64,000 bases of DNA from contig NZ_CP110535.1 in the NCBI RefSeq assembly GCF_026104355.1, forward strand, positions 3,224,001-3,288,000. Direction: 5' to 3'. The position numbers were made by a program, and so were the translations under genes. The DNA comes from Halomonas sp. BDJS001. Lineage in GTDB: Bacteria; Pseudomonadota; Gammaproteobacteria; Pseudomonadales; Halomonadaceae. Position 1 is the first letter of the stretch. The number at the start of each line of letters is the position of its first letter. The notes below the pieces were generated by a model. The model did no database searches. It was given only the letters and a program-made list of their open reading frames with translations, and was not told where the DNA came from. Positions 9,114 through 17,882 of this stretch are shown piece after piece.

Positions 9114-10079
9114 TCACAGTCCTTGCGCGCCCCGGCGTAACCAGTCGTGGACAAAGGCAAGCTTACGACGAGCCATCTCTGATAGCACAAACGGATACAG
9201 ATCCGGTAATCCCATCGAGCGGTTAACATGGTTAACCCCGACGGTTAGCGCTGCTGCCACGTATATTAAACGCTCGGCATCAGGCTCGGCATAAGGATCC
9301 CACTGGGGGCTTGGCAGCTCCGGCGAAGCCAGATCTGATGCTGCAAAGCTATCGGCAATATCAGTTAAATGCAGCAGGTGCGCGGCCGTTTCGGCCCAAT
9401 CTTCGTGTGGGTGTGCTGAGGCGTAGGTAGTTAAATAGTGCTCTTTCCAATCGGGCGGTGGGCCATCCTGGTAGTGGCGCTGTAGCGCAGCCTGATAGTC
9501 TTGACGCTCGTCGCCAAACATCTCGCGAAAAGCATCCAGGAAATCTTCACGTAAGCTGAGCCGCCACCAAAGCATATGCGAAATTTCGTGACGCATATGT
9601 CCGATCATCGTGCGGTAGGGCTCTTCTAGTGCTTCTCGACGGGTCGTGACTAACACAGGGTCTACTTCGGCCACACTAATGGTCACCACCCCCTCGATGT
9701 GCCCCATGGGGACAGGCGAACGCCCCTCCGCCAATAGATGGAAAACCGGCGGTGCGCCTGGATCTTCCGGGCGGAACCAGTGCCAACGGCCCAGGTTATC
9801 TAAAACCCAGCGTTTGGCTGCTTCTGTTTTTGCCCAATTTGGCATCGCATCGGGCAGGTTAGGGTCGGGCGCCAGCGCTGTCATAGCACAAGCGCGACAA
9901 AAAGCGCCTTCTTTAGGGGCGATCCAGTTACAGCCGATAATGTCGCGGTTGATGCAGAAAGGCGGCATGGGCACAAAGGCACGGGCCTGGGGGTCATAGG
10001 CAACGGGGATACCGTCTGCGGTGGCGAGATTGTCGAACCATAGAGAGCCGGATCCGACGGGATTTGAAAAGACGCGCAT
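9114..10079 (-). CDS. Zinc-ribbon putative zinc metallopeptidase (Peptidase_Mx-type), paralog 1
   Basis: 321 aa. The start is placed at ATG 10079 because an AGGAG site lies eight bases upstream; the frame stays open further upstream without a ribosome site. The N-terminus (MRVFSNPVG...LWFDNL) and Cys residues (PPFCINRDIIGCNWIAPKEGAFCRACAM) form the family's zinc-ribbon-like region. The core motif GHMRHEISHMLWW carries HExxH, with a downstream Glu/His cluster (HPHEDWAETAAHLLH) that could complete a zinc site. The family is described as putative zinc-binding metallopeptidases of unknown substrate. A second copy lies at 59239-60309 beside the alpha-E/ATP-grasp/transglutaminase genes; this copy has diverged in the ribbon and is alone. 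Confidence 0.75.
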   Translation of the reverse strand: MRVFSNPVGSGSLWFDNLATADGIPVAYDPQARAFVPMPPFCINRDIIGCNWIAPKEGAFCRACAMTALAPDPNLPDAMPNWAKTEAAKRWVLDNLGRWHWFRPEDPGAPPVFHLLAEGRSPVPMGHIEGVVTISVAEVDPVLVTTRREALEEPYRTMIGHMRHEISHMLWWRLSLREDFLDAFREMFGDERQDYQAALQRHYQDGPPPDWKEHYLTTYASAHPHEDWAETAAHLLHLTDIADSFAASDLASPELPSPQWDPYAEPDAERLIYVAAALTVGVNHVNRSMGLPDLYPFVLSEMARRKLAFVHDWLRRGAQGL

Positions 10080-10173
10080 ACGGTAAAGCTCCTGAAAGCA
10101 AGGAGAAGAGAACCTCTGTCGCGTGACTAAAGCTCTCTTCTCCAAAAGTCCTGTAAAAAGTGTGCTGCACCCC

Positions 10174-10905
10174 TTACTTCATTTCGAAACCGCGCTCGAT
10201 CAAAAAATCGCGCATATGAGGGCGCAACTTGTTATCGAACAGGGGCTTAAGATTGTGGGACCAGTCGGTATCTTTATTACTACTGCTGCGAGCCTGATAA
10301 TAAGCCTGCATCGTGGTGTCGAAGGCCTCTACCTGCTCACCGTCTTCAGTGTAGTAGTCTTCTTTGAGAACCGCCTCCACGGGTAAGCGTGGCTTTACTT
10401 CAGGCGCTTGGTCAGGATAGCCAAGGCACATACCAAACACCGGGTAAACGTGCTTGGGTAGGCGTAGCAGATCGCTAATCTGTTGGGGGTTATTACGGAT
10501 GCCGCCGATATAGCAGATTCCTAGTCCCTCAGACTCAGCGGCTACCGCTACATTTTGAGCCATCAACGCTGTATCTACTGTCGCCACCAACAGTTGCTCC
10601 GTCATGCCGCGAACAACGTTCGCACCCGTGCGCTCTGAAGCTTCCGTTGGACGCTTCATATCGGCGCAGAAAACCAGAAAGTCTGAGCAGGTGGCAATAT
10701 AGCCTTGTCCTCCGGCCAGCTCGGCTATCTGCTCACGGTTCGCCTGGTTTTTTACATGGATAACGGTATATGCCTGAACATGGCTGGATGTGGCTGCACC
10801 CTGGCCGGCTTGAATTAGCTCGCGCAGTAACTCGCTTGAAATCTGCTGATCACTAAATTTGCGGATCGAACGGTGGGATTTCAGTAACTTAATAACGTCG
10901 TTCAT
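10174..10905 (-). CDS. NfsA-type flavin-dependent nitroreductase / NADPH oxidoreductase
   Basis: 243 aa from ATG 10905 (an in-frame ATG 12 codons upstream has no ribosome site). LLKSHRSIRKFSDQQIS at the N-terminus is the FMN-binding signature of NfsA/FRP proteins; GLGICYIGGIRNNPQQISDLL and VFGMCLGYPDQAPEVKPRLP are the further conserved blocks of this group. These cytoplasmic homodimers use NADPH to reduce nitroaromatics, quinones or free flavin. It lies next to, and in line with, the YfcE-like phosphodiesterase gene upstream (100-base gap), but no shared function is evident. Confidence 0.85.
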   Translation of the reverse strand: MNDVIKLLKSHRSIRKFSDQQISSELLRELIQAGQGAATSSHVQAYTVIHVKNQANREQIAELAGGQGYIATCSDFLVFCADMKRPTEASERTGANVVRGMTEQLLVATVDTALMAQNVAVAAESEGLGICYIGGIRNNPQQISDLLRLPKHVYPVFGMCLGYPDQAPEVKPRLPVEAVLKEDYYTEDGEQVEAFDTTMQAYYQARSSSNKDTDWSHNLKPLFDNKLRPHMRDFLIERGFEMK

Positions 10906-11005
10906 GGAGCCTCGCTTTTCTGGATAACGCTTATCTGACATAACTAGCCGATAGAGTAACAGATTCGTACAACATGACGGGGTTGGCTGATTGTTTTAAA
11001 ACTGA

Positions 11006-11497
11006 CTACAGCAAATGGATAATTGCACCGCGCACGCCACTTTCATCAATCCATAATTTGCCTAGCGTAATAGGCAGCTTGAATCGCCGCTTTCCCGCCG
11101 CACCAGGGTTAAAGAGCAGCTTTCCTTCCTGATGTTCGTTGCGTGGCTTGTGGGAGTGGCCATGCAGAACAGCCGCACAGGGAGTCCTTGGATCAAAATC
11201 CTCTAAGCGGTGGACAAGATGCAGGTGTTTTTCGTTCACAATGATGTCCTGGTGTATGGGCAAACTCATTGCCCACGTTGGCGTATCGATATTGCCCTTT
11301 ACGCAGTGCACTGGCGCCATTGCCTCCAAACGTTGCAAGATCTTTATATCCGCCTCTTTGCTGCCTACATCCCCCAAGTGCAGAATGAGCTCGCACCCGT
11401 CAAGTAGATAAAGAGCCTCATCACGCAGAACACCATGGGTATCGGCAATTACGCCAATAGGAGTATCAATGCTGTAGCACGGTACGAATGGACACAT
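11006..11497 (-). CDS. YfcE/MJ0936-family metallophosphoesterase
   Basis: 163 aa, ATG 11497 preceded by GAGG. All metal-binding blocks of small YfcE-type phosphodiesterases are visible: GVIADTHG (D, H), LHLGDVGS (GD), VKGNID (GN), AVLHGHSHKP (GHSH) and the terminal FNPGAAGKRR. Two divalent metals would hydrolyse phosphodiester or phosphomonoester substrates in the cytosol. The natural substrate is unknown for most members. Confidence 0.85.
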   Translation of the reverse strand: MCPFVPCYSIDTPIGVIADTHGVLRDEALYLLDGCELILHLGDVGSKEADIKILQRLEAMAPVHCVKGNIDTPTWAMSLPIHQDIIVNEKHLHLVHRLEDFDPRTPCAAVLHGHSHKPRNEHQEGKLLFNPGAAGKRRFKLPITLGKLWIDESGVRGAIIHLL

Positions 11498-11617
11498 TTA
11501 CAACCTCACTGCGCAGACAAATCGCATATTTGTAGCTTTTTTTGCTAGAACGCTATTAAAAGTTGCGCACCGGAGCCGATATCTAAGCTATCAACCAGAG
11601 AGCCGATGGCGACTTAT

Positions 11618-11646
11618 TTATTAGATTTTCATTGTCTATCTAATAA
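11618..11646. promoter_or_regulatory. Inverted repeat upstream of methyltransferase gene
   Basis: Perfect 8-bp arms TTATTAGA (11618-11625) and TCTAATAA (11639-11646) are separated by 13 bases in the 233-base divergent region between the phosphoesterase and the methyltransferase. The symmetry and AT-richness would suit a regulator site or a weak hairpin; no regulator is known. Confidence 0.3.
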
Positions 11647-11730
11647 GTTAGACACCAGCAAGCTATACTGTTAAGGCTATACGCTGATAACTGCCATGTG
11701 GCGGAATAATAACGTCGCCAGGAAGCCAAT

Positions 11731-12498
11731 ATGACCAATACCTCTCAAAATGCACCCGGGCAAGAGTGGAATGCCAGCAACTACGCCCAGAATGCTAACT
11801 TTGTACCTAAGCTAGGCAGTGAAGTGGTCAAGCTATTAGCGCCTCAACCCGGCGAACGTATTTTGGATCTTGGTTGTGGCGACGGTTCATTGACAGAGCG
11901 CCTTATACAGTTGGGCGCTGATGTTCTCGGGGTAGATGCTTCAGAAGAAATGGTTGACGCCGCCCGCCAACGCGGCATCACCGCCCGAGTCATTGATGGG
12001 CATCAACTGCCTTTCGATCATGAATTTGATGCGGTGTTTAGCAATGCGGCGCTGCACTGGATGCTAGACCCCCAGGCAGTGCTTGCTGGCGTTAAGCGTG
12101 CCTTAAAGCCGGGAGGCCGATTTGTCGCGGAGTTCGGCGGTCATGGCAATGTGGCTGCTATTTGTACCGCCTTGATCGCCGCCCTGCAGTTTCGGGGCAT
12201 TAGTGCCCGTGGGCGTCACCCCTGGTACTTCCCTACAACGCACGAGTATGGCCATATGCTGGAAACCGTCGGTTTCAAAGTAGAAAGCATTGAGCTAATC
12301 CCCCGCCCTACGCTACTGCCTGCTGGAATGATCGGGTGGCTGGAAACCTTTGCCAGCCCTTTCTTGCATGGGCTCGACGAGGATGTGCGCGATGCCGTAC
12401 TGGAAAATACCTTAACGCTGCTGGGCCACAGTCTTCGTGATGAGCAAGGAAACTGGACAGCAGATTATGTGCGGCTGCGCGTTGCTGCCCGCGCATAA
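11731..12498 (+). CDS. Class I SAM-dependent methyltransferase (Tam-like)
   Basis: 255 aa from ATG 11731 with a GGAAG site. Motif I is ILDLGCGDGSLTERL (about 44-58), followed by the acidic strand-2 end (VLGVDASEEMV), motif post-I (AVFSNAALHWM) and LKPGGRFVAEFGGHGN. The order and spacing resemble trans-aconitate methyltransferase-like and ubiquinone/menaquinone-type enzymes. The acceptor is not determinable. It is followed directly by a strong bidirectional terminator. Confidence 0.8.
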   Translation: MTNTSQNAPGQEWNASNYAQNANFVPKLGSEVVKLLAPQPGERILDLGCGDGSLTERLIQLGADVLGVDASEEMVDAARQRGITARVIDGHQLPFDHEFDAVFSNAALHWMLDPQAVLAGVKRALKPGGRFVAEFGGHGNVAAICTALIAALQFRGISARGRHPWYFPTTHEYGHMLETVGFKVESIELIPRPTLLPAGMIGWLETFASPFLHGLDEDVRDAVLENTLTLLGHSLRDEQGNWTADYVRLRVAARA

Positions 12499-12523
12499 GC
12501 GTTAATCCCCTATCTAGATGTAA

Positions 12524-12565
12524 AAAAGCCGCCGACGATAAGCGTACTTATCGTCGGCGGCTTTT
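12524..12565. terminator. Bidirectional rho-independent terminator
   Basis: A perfect 19-bp stem (arms 12524-12542 and 12547-12565) with loop CGTA; GC-rich core GCCGCCGACGATAAG flanked by A4 on the left and T4 on the right. It separates the convergent methyltransferase (+) and chemoreceptor (-) genes and would serve both. Confidence 0.9.
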
Positions 12566-12578
12566 AGCTTATTAAGAA

Positions 12579-14258
12579 CTAGAACTCATCCCATTCATCG
12601 GCGGCCTCTTTTTTGCTTTGCGTCACATGAGGGCGCGGCGCGAGATCACTGCGACCGCCGACCTGTTGCTGCTGTGAGGCGCCCTTATGCGTCATCGCAA
12701 CAGCGCTGGCAGTGTTCTCATCAATGCGGAAGGTCGCCATCAAGTCGGCCAGCTCGCGGGCCTGCCCCTCTAGCGAGCTAGCGGCCATGCTGGTTTGCTG
12801 CACGAGTGCCGCGTTTTGCTGGGTGACCGAGTCCATTTCGGTAAGGGCAGCATTAATCTGCTCAATGCCACTATTTTGCTCCCGCGTCGCGGTCGAAATT
12901 TCGCCCATCAGGGTAGTGACCTGGCGAATAGCATCCACCGTTTGATGAATCGTCTGGCCACTGCGCTCCGCTTGTTCAGCGCCACCGTTAATTTTCGTGG
13001 TGGTCTGCTCAATCAGGTGGCGAATTTCTTTAGCAGAGTCAGCGCTGCGCGTCGCTAGTGAACGTACTTCACTGGCCACCACGGCAAAGCCACGGCCTTG
13101 CTCACCGGCCCGAGCGGCTTCAACGGATGCATTGAGTGCTAAGATATTGGTTTGGAAGGCAATGGAGTCGATAACGCCGATAATATTGTTGACTTGGCTG
13201 GCACTGGCGGCAATCTCGCGCATGAGTTGCACCGTGCGCTCCACCTCTTCGCCTCCTGACTCCGCCGATTGTGACGCCGCGACCGAAAGCTGATCCGCCT
13301 CTTGAGCTGTTTCAGCGTTTTTACTGACTGTCGTCGACATCTCTTCCATGCTTGAGGCCGTTTGCTGGAGAGCCGAGGCTTGCTGTTCAGTTCGTGAAGA
13401 GAGATCCTGGCTTCCTACAGAGATATCACCTGCCCCGCTGAACACCCGCTCGCTACTGCCTCTCAACGCCATCACCAGTTGTTTTAACTTCTCCTGCATA
13501 GCCGAGAGACCACTATACAACTGACCAATTTCGTTGCGCCCACGATCCTCAATCCGGTCAGTTAGATCGCCGTCGGCAATCCTCGCAAAGTGTTCACTGG
13601 CACGTCTAAGGGGTCTCACAACGCTACGCATCATTGCCCACCGAATCACCACCACCGCCACGAGTGAAATCACTAAAAGGGTAATGGCAATGCCACCAAT
13701 AGTCGTTGCCAAGCGATTGAGCCGTTGAAGGACGCTGGCGCCGCGCTCCTCTGTATAAGAGATAAAACCACTCATGGCCAGATCCAGTTCGGCGCTTAAT
13801 GCCCCCAGCTCCTCTTGCCTGCGTTGAATTTGAAAAGGCGCGGCCTCGAGCAGTGGCGAAATACCCTCCGTCACAAAAGCATCATAAGCGCTGATAATCG
13901 CATCACGGTGGGATGCCAGCGCGCCGTCGGGATTGATTGGCACAGCACGAAACTCATCAAAACGCTCCTCTGCCTCAGCTACCGCTTCTGTGGCCATGGC
14001 AAGGCTTTCCTGCCCTTTTTCCGGATTACCCTGGGTACTGAAACTTGCCGAACGGTCTAAAAATGTTTGCGCTCTAAGTGCGTGTACCTGGGTGCGGTTG
14101 GCTAAGTTAACGAGCCGGACGTTGGTGGCAGCCAATTCTTCAAGCGCCTGCGAGCTACTATGACTGGAGTAAAATCCAAGGCCACTGATCAAGCCAATCA
14201 TAAGCACCAGTAGGGCTAACGCAGCAGTCAGGCTCCATTTGATAGAGAGGTGCTTCAT
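12579..14258 (-). CDS. Methyl-accepting chemotaxis protein with CheR-tether-like C-terminus
   Basis: 559 aa. TM1 spans about 10-30, a four-helix-bundle-like periplasmic domain 32-182, TM2 about 184-207, a HAMP domain 208-262 ([22 protein letters not shown]), then the cytoplasmic signalling coiled coil whose hairpin tip contains [33 protein letters not shown] (interrupted here only by domain numbering). The protein ends in DEWDEF, matching the xWxxF pentapeptide that tethers CheR/CheB in high-abundance receptors. The ligand is unknown. No che genes are in the window. Confidence 0.9.
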   Translation of the reverse strand: MKHLSIKWSLTAALALLVLMIGLISGLGFYSSHSSSQALEELAATNVRLVNLANRTQVHALRAQTFLDRSASFSTQGNPEKGQESLAMATEAVAEAEERFDEFRAVPINPDGALASHRDAIISAYDAFVTEGISPLLEAAPFQIQRRQEELGALSAELDLAMSGFISYTEERGASVLQRLNRLATTIGGIAITLLVISLVAVVVIRWAMMRSVVRPLRRASEHFARIADGDLTDRIEDRGRNEIGQLYSGLSAMQEKLKQLVMALRGSSERVFSGAGDISVGSQDLSSRTEQQASALQQTASSMEEMSTTVSKNAETAQEADQLSVAASQSAESGGEEVERTVQLMREIAASASQVNNIIGVIDSIAFQTNILALNASVEAARAGEQGRGFAVVASEVRSLATRSADSAKEIRHLIEQTTTKINGGAEQAERSGQTIHQTVDAIRQVTTLMGEISTATREQNSGIEQINAALTEMDSVTQQNAALVQQTSMAASSLEGQARELADLMATFRIDENTASAVAMTHKGASQQQQVGGRSDLAPRPHVTQSKKEAADEWDEF

Positions 14259-14363
14259 TCGGTTTATTCCTTAATATTTATAGTTTATTCAACATCATAT
14301 CGGCCAATATAAAATAATCTAAAATGCTATAGGGTGAATTTAGATCCCGTCCTAACATGGCCT

Positions 14364-14932
14364 TTACAACACCATGGCAACCCTTTGGCGGTTGGCAGAT
14401 TGAGCCACGTCTACCTGAAGCCAAGCCCCTGCCATACACTCCAAGCGAGGAGCCTCGACCACCCCCTGTAAGCGTGCCCGCGATAGCAGCGTGGCCTTGG
14501 TATTGGCTTTAAGCGTACCCACCATATGCCCGTCAATATCGACACAACTCCCCTCAATATAAGACGCTACGTGGCCAGAGGCGGTCACAGAGACAGGGTG
14601 ATTTGGCGCTATGAGCGTACCCTCTAAGCGGCCTTTAATAAGTACCGGCTCATCAGCGATCACTTTGCCTAGAATGTGGGTGGCTGACCCAATGCGGCTG
14701 CCACTCGTTATACCCTCTATGTTGGGAGTCGACACAGTAGAGGCATTTGCTTGGGGTGGTGAGATCGGTTCAGCGGGTTGATTGGAGATGGGCGCAGCCT
14801 CCACTGCCTGTTTTTTTGCGTTATACCAGCCGCACTTGAGGAGCGCTGCTTTAGCTTACGTCGCTTGCCATCCCATACGATCAGCGTCATTACGCCAACG
14901 CCCAGCACAATAAACCATACTTGAATGCCCAT
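14364..14932 (-). pseudogene. Membrane-anchored bactofilin, frame break at A-AAA-AAC
   Basis: ATG 14932 (AGGAAGGG site) opens a frame with an N-terminal membrane helix (VWFIVLGVGVMTLIVW) and a basic stretch, but this frame continues as non-homologous sequence after codon 40. The -1 frame encodes an intact bactofilin domain (GSATHILGKVIADEPVLIKGR, VTASGHVASYIEG) to the stop at 14364. The switch falls in a seven-A run (14811-14817): the codons there are CAA AAA AAC, the -1 slippery heptamer A-AAA-AAC. Joined, the product is 189 aa. Bactofilins polymerise into beta-helical filaments that organise cell shape and polarity. Possible explanations are a one-base deletion, a sequencing error, or programmed ribosomal/transcriptional slippage. 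A soluble bactofilin is encoded divergently next door. Confidence 0.7.
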
Positions 14933-15126
14933 ACCCTTCCTGCCGCTTTAGATGTAGTTGCCCCAGCTAACGTTATACTCGTTCTGTTATATTGCGGCGG
15001 CGTGAATAAGCCCATTCACTTGGCTTAACTCCAGGCTTTAAGACGTCTCCAAGCCGATTAAGGTATTTAATGCTCATTACCATGTACCCCAAAGGCGCTC
15101 TGGCGTCGTTCACTAGGAGTCACCCT

Positions 15127-15723
15127 ATGTTTAACAAAGCCAAGAATGCCCCGCCTGAAAACAAGGCCGCGACGCCAATAGCACCTGATACGCGCTCATC
15201 AGCAATGCCCAGCACCGCGACCAGCAGTGCGCGTCCAAGCCTCTCCGTAATTGGGGGACATACACAAGTGGAGGGGGATATTAATAGCGATGAAGATTTG
15301 ACGGTAGAGGGGCGCGTCAGCGGCGTTATCACTTGTAAACAGCATACCGTTACCCTAGGTGTCAATGGGTATATCAATGGCGATGTATTCGCCCACACCC
15401 TACATGTATCCGGTGAAGTCATTGGCAACTTAGTGGTATTGCACCGCGCGACGATCCACAAAGGTGCCCAGGTTTCAGGCACCATTGTTGCTCCTTGTCT
15501 GGTATTGGAAGATGGCAGTGTTTTCCATGGCAGCATCGATATGGATCCCGACAACGAAATGCTGAAAAGTGCCTTTAACGACGCCACTGAAAGCACAACC
15601 AAAACGGCTGCACTGAACAGCGCCTCAGGCGCTAACGCGCCCAAGACAACCGCCGATAAACGTGCACCCCTTAGTGCCGACCCAGCGGAGCAAGAGACAG
15701 CGGAAGTAAAAGCAAACGATTAA
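15127..15723 (+). CDS. Bactofilin (soluble, BacA/CcmA family)
   Basis: 198 aa from ATG 15127 (TAGGAGT site); an earlier in-frame ATG lacks one. Residues 38-135 form the bactofilin right-handed beta-helix (SVIGGHTQVEGDINSDEDL, VEGRVSGVI, then GDVFAHTLHVSGEVIGNL, HKGAQVSGTIVAPCLVLEDG). The N- and C-terminal tails are Ala/Thr/Pro-rich and disordered, as usual for these cytoskeletal polymers. It is divergent from the membrane-anchored bactofilin; the pair could form a mixed filament with one member providing the membrane link. Confidence 0.85.
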   Translation: MFNKAKNAPPENKAATPIAPDTRSSAMPSTATSSARPSLSVIGGHTQVEGDINSDEDLTVEGRVSGVITCKQHTVTLGVNGYINGDVFAHTLHVSGEVIGNLVVLHRATIHKGAQVSGTIVAPCLVLEDGSVFHGSIDMDPDNEMLKSAFNDATESTTKTAALNSASGANAPKTTADKRAPLSADPAEQETAEVKAND

Positions 15724-15739
15724 AGCGTTGCCAGCAGCA

Positions 15740-16495
15740 TCAATGGCGCTGAGCGCACACCGGACAAGCGGGATCACGGGGTACTTGAAAATGCCGCCAC
15801 TGCCCGCTTAAGCCATCAAAGGTGGAGAGCCCCTGATGGGCAGAACCTGCACCACTCAGCAGCTTGAAGGCTTCTACCGCCTGAAAGCAGCCGATTAAGC
15901 CCACCAGTGGCGCCATTACCCCACTTTCTGCACAGCTAAGCGCTTCGTCTCCGCTGTCATCGGGTGGATAGAGGCAGGCGTAGCAGGGGCAAGTTACGTC
16001 GCGGGGATCAAATACCGCCAGTTGGCCTGTAAAGCGAATCGCTGCCCCAGACACCAACGGTACTCCGGTCTTTTGTGAGGCGGCATTCACCGCATAGCGA
16101 CTTGAGAAACGATCAGTACAGTCGAGCACCACATCCGCCGAAGCGACTAAGCGCTCCAGCGGCTCGCCCGCCACATGCTGATCTAATGCAATCACGTGGC
16201 AGTGAGGATTGAGTGCCTGCATGCTGGCCTGGGCAGAGTGCGCTTTATTCAAACCAATACTGGCGTGCTGGTGGGCAATTTGACGTTGAAGATTGGAAAG
16301 CTCGACGTGATCGGCATCAGCGATGGTAATGCGCCCTACCCCCGCGGCAGCTAAATAGAGCGCTGCCGGAGAGCCCAAGCCACCAGCCCCAATAATCACT
16401 GCATGAGCAGACTGCAGGCGCTCCTGCCCCTCGATATCCACTTCGGGCAGCATGATTTGGCGGCTATAGCGCAGCAGCGCCTGGTCATCCATCAT
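15740..16495 (-). CDS. moeB: MoeB/ThiF/HesA-family adenylyltransferase
   Basis: 251 aa from ATG 16495 (the frame can extend to a TTG at 16513 overlapping lrp). Features of sulfur-carrier adenylating enzymes: RYSRQIMLPEVDIEGQ near the N-terminus, GAGGLGSPAALYLAAAGVG (ATP loop), DADHVELSNLQRQ, DCTDRFSSRY, the zinc ligands CPCYACLYP and a terminal CPVC. The reaction is adenylation of the C-terminal Gly of MoaD (molybdopterin) or ThiS. The last gene of the hemA-prfA-prmC-lrp-moeB set, starting four bases after lrp. A ThiF role cannot be excluded from sequence alone. Confidence 0.8.
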   Translation of the reverse strand: MMDDQALLRYSRQIMLPEVDIEGQERLQSAHAVIIGAGGLGSPAALYLAAAGVGRITIADADHVELSNLQRQIAHQHASIGLNKAHSAQASMQALNPHCHVIALDQHVAGEPLERLVASADVVLDCTDRFSSRYAVNAASQKTGVPLVSGAAIRFTGQLAVFDPRDVTCPCYACLYPPDDSGDEALSCAESGVMAPLVGLIGCFQAVEAFKLLSGAGSAHQGLSTFDGLSGQWRHFQVPRDPACPVCAQRH

Positions 16496-16499
16496 CGGC

Positions 16500-17000
16500 T
16501 TACTTATCCTCAAATTCCTCGAAGGCGGGGATGTGTAAATTGAAGCTCTCTTTTACCTCTTCCATCACCACGTAGCTTTTTGACTCTTTTACGCCCGGTA
16601 GCGTTAACACCACATCGCCTAATAGTTGACGGTAAGCAGCCATTTCGGGAATGCGGCACTTCAAGATGTAGTCGAACTGCCCCGAGACGAGGTGGCACTC
16701 CTGAATCTGCGGCAGCTTCTCGACAGCACGGCGAAACTCATCAAAGACCGCTGGCGACTGCGTTTCCAAGCTGATCTCGACAAAGACTAATAAATTGGCC
16801 TTCAGAGCCCGCGGATCAAGGATGGCTTGGTAACCACGAATAATCCCTGCTTTCTCCAAACGCTTAACGCGCTCAAGGCAAGGGGTTGTGGATAAGCCCA
16901 CTTCAGCAGCTAAATCAACGTATGAAATACGCGCATTCTCCTGCAAACAGCGCAGGATTTTAAGGTCGATACGGTCCAGCGTTCTATTTTTTGGCTTCAT
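16500..17000 (-). CDS. lrp: Lrp/AsnC-family transcriptional regulator, Lrp-like
   Basis: 166 aa from ATG 17000 (TTG 12 bases upstream is the alternative). An N-terminal winged helix-turn-helix (LDRIDLKILRCLQENARISYVDLAAEVGLSTT) is followed by the RAM ligand domain (about 75-155). LSTTPCLERVKRLEKAGII is the recognition helix region typical of leucine-responsive protein, and the length equals that of E. coli Lrp. It would act as an octameric global regulator of amino acid metabolism. Unusually it sits inside the hemA-prfA-prmC-moeB run, only a few bases from moeB and 33 bases from prmC, implying co-transcription. Confidence 0.8.
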   Translation of the reverse strand: MKPKNRTLDRIDLKILRCLQENARISYVDLAAEVGLSTTPCLERVKRLEKAGIIRGYQAILDPRALKANLLVFVEISLETQSPAVFDEFRRAVEKLPQIQECHLVSGQFDYILKCRIPEMAAYRQLLGDVVLTLPGVKESKSYVVMEEVKESFNLHIPAFEEFEDK

Positions 17001-17033
17001 GGCAGGATCCAATACTGATGAATCAGGCAGTTA

Positions 17034-17882
17034 TTAAAGGTGACCCAGGGTAACCCGTTCATGCCCCCCCAGGTCACGAACACTTTCAACGTTTTGGTAA
17101 CCTGCGTCTTTGAGCGCCCCACGCACCTTGTCAGCCTGGCTGTAACCATGTTCAAGCAGTAGCCAGCCTGAAGCCGCTAAATAACGCTGCGCCGAGCTCA
17201 CCAAATGTAGCAAGTCCGCCATCCCACTGGCACCAGCAACAAGCGCTGAGCGAGGCTCAAAACGCACATCGCCTTCACCTAAATGAGGGTCATCTGCGGC
17301 GATATAGGGGGGGTTACTAACGATAATATCGAAACGCTCCCCCTCTTCCACATGGTTTCCCAAGGCGGCAAACCAGTCGCTCTGTAAGAATTTGGCGTTG
17401 GCAATCCCCAGCGCTTGTGCGTTACGGGTTGCCAATGCGACCGCTTCAAAGCGCAGATCCACACCCAATACTTGCCAGTCGGGCTGCTCGCTGGCGAATG
17501 CCAGGGCAATGGCGCCAGTGCCCGTACCAAGATCGAGCATGCGGCCTGTGGGCTGGCTCACACAGCCTAACGCAAGCTCTACCAGGGTTTCGGTATCGGG
17601 CCGAGGTATCAGAGTGTCAGGCGACGTCGCTAGGCGCAGCCCCCAAAATTCGCGTTCGCCGGTGAGGTAGGCAACCGGCGTACCTTGAGCACGGGCAGCC
17701 ACTAGCGCATCAAAGCGGGCCTGTTCCCAGAGGGAGCATGTTTTATCGCCCCAGGTGTAGAGCCAAGTGCGGTCACGCCCAAGCACGTGGCATAACAACA
17801 CTTCAGCATCAATACGTGGCGAGCTGGAACCCGCTCTCTGCAAGCGCTGGGCGGCCTGTTTAAGCAGCGCATCAAGGGACAT
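17034..17882 (-). CDS. prmC: Peptide chain release factor N5-glutamine methyltransferase
   Basis: 282 aa. PrmC methylates the Gln of the GGQ motif of release factors RF1 and RF2 using SAM. The sequence shows the N-terminal helical release-factor-binding domain, MLDLGTGTGAIALAFA (SAM motif I, about 114-128) and the diagnostic NPPY motif (IIVSNPPYIAADD, about 184). Its ATG overlaps the prfA stop by one base (TGATG), indicating translational coupling to its own substrate. Confidence 0.95.
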   Translation of the reverse strand: MSLDALLKQAAQRLQRAGSSSPRIDAEVLLCHVLGRDRTWLYTWGDKTCSLWEQARFDALVAARAQGTPVAYLTGEREFWGLRLATSPDTLIPRPDTETLVELALGCVSQPTGRMLDLGTGTGAIALAFASEQPDWQVLGVDLRFEAVALATRNAQALGIANAKFLQSDWFAALGNHVEEGERFDIIVSNPPYIAADDPHLGEGDVRFEPRSALVAGASGMADLLHLVSSAQRYLAASGWLLLEHGYSQADKVRGALKDAGYQNVESVRDLGGHERVTLGHL

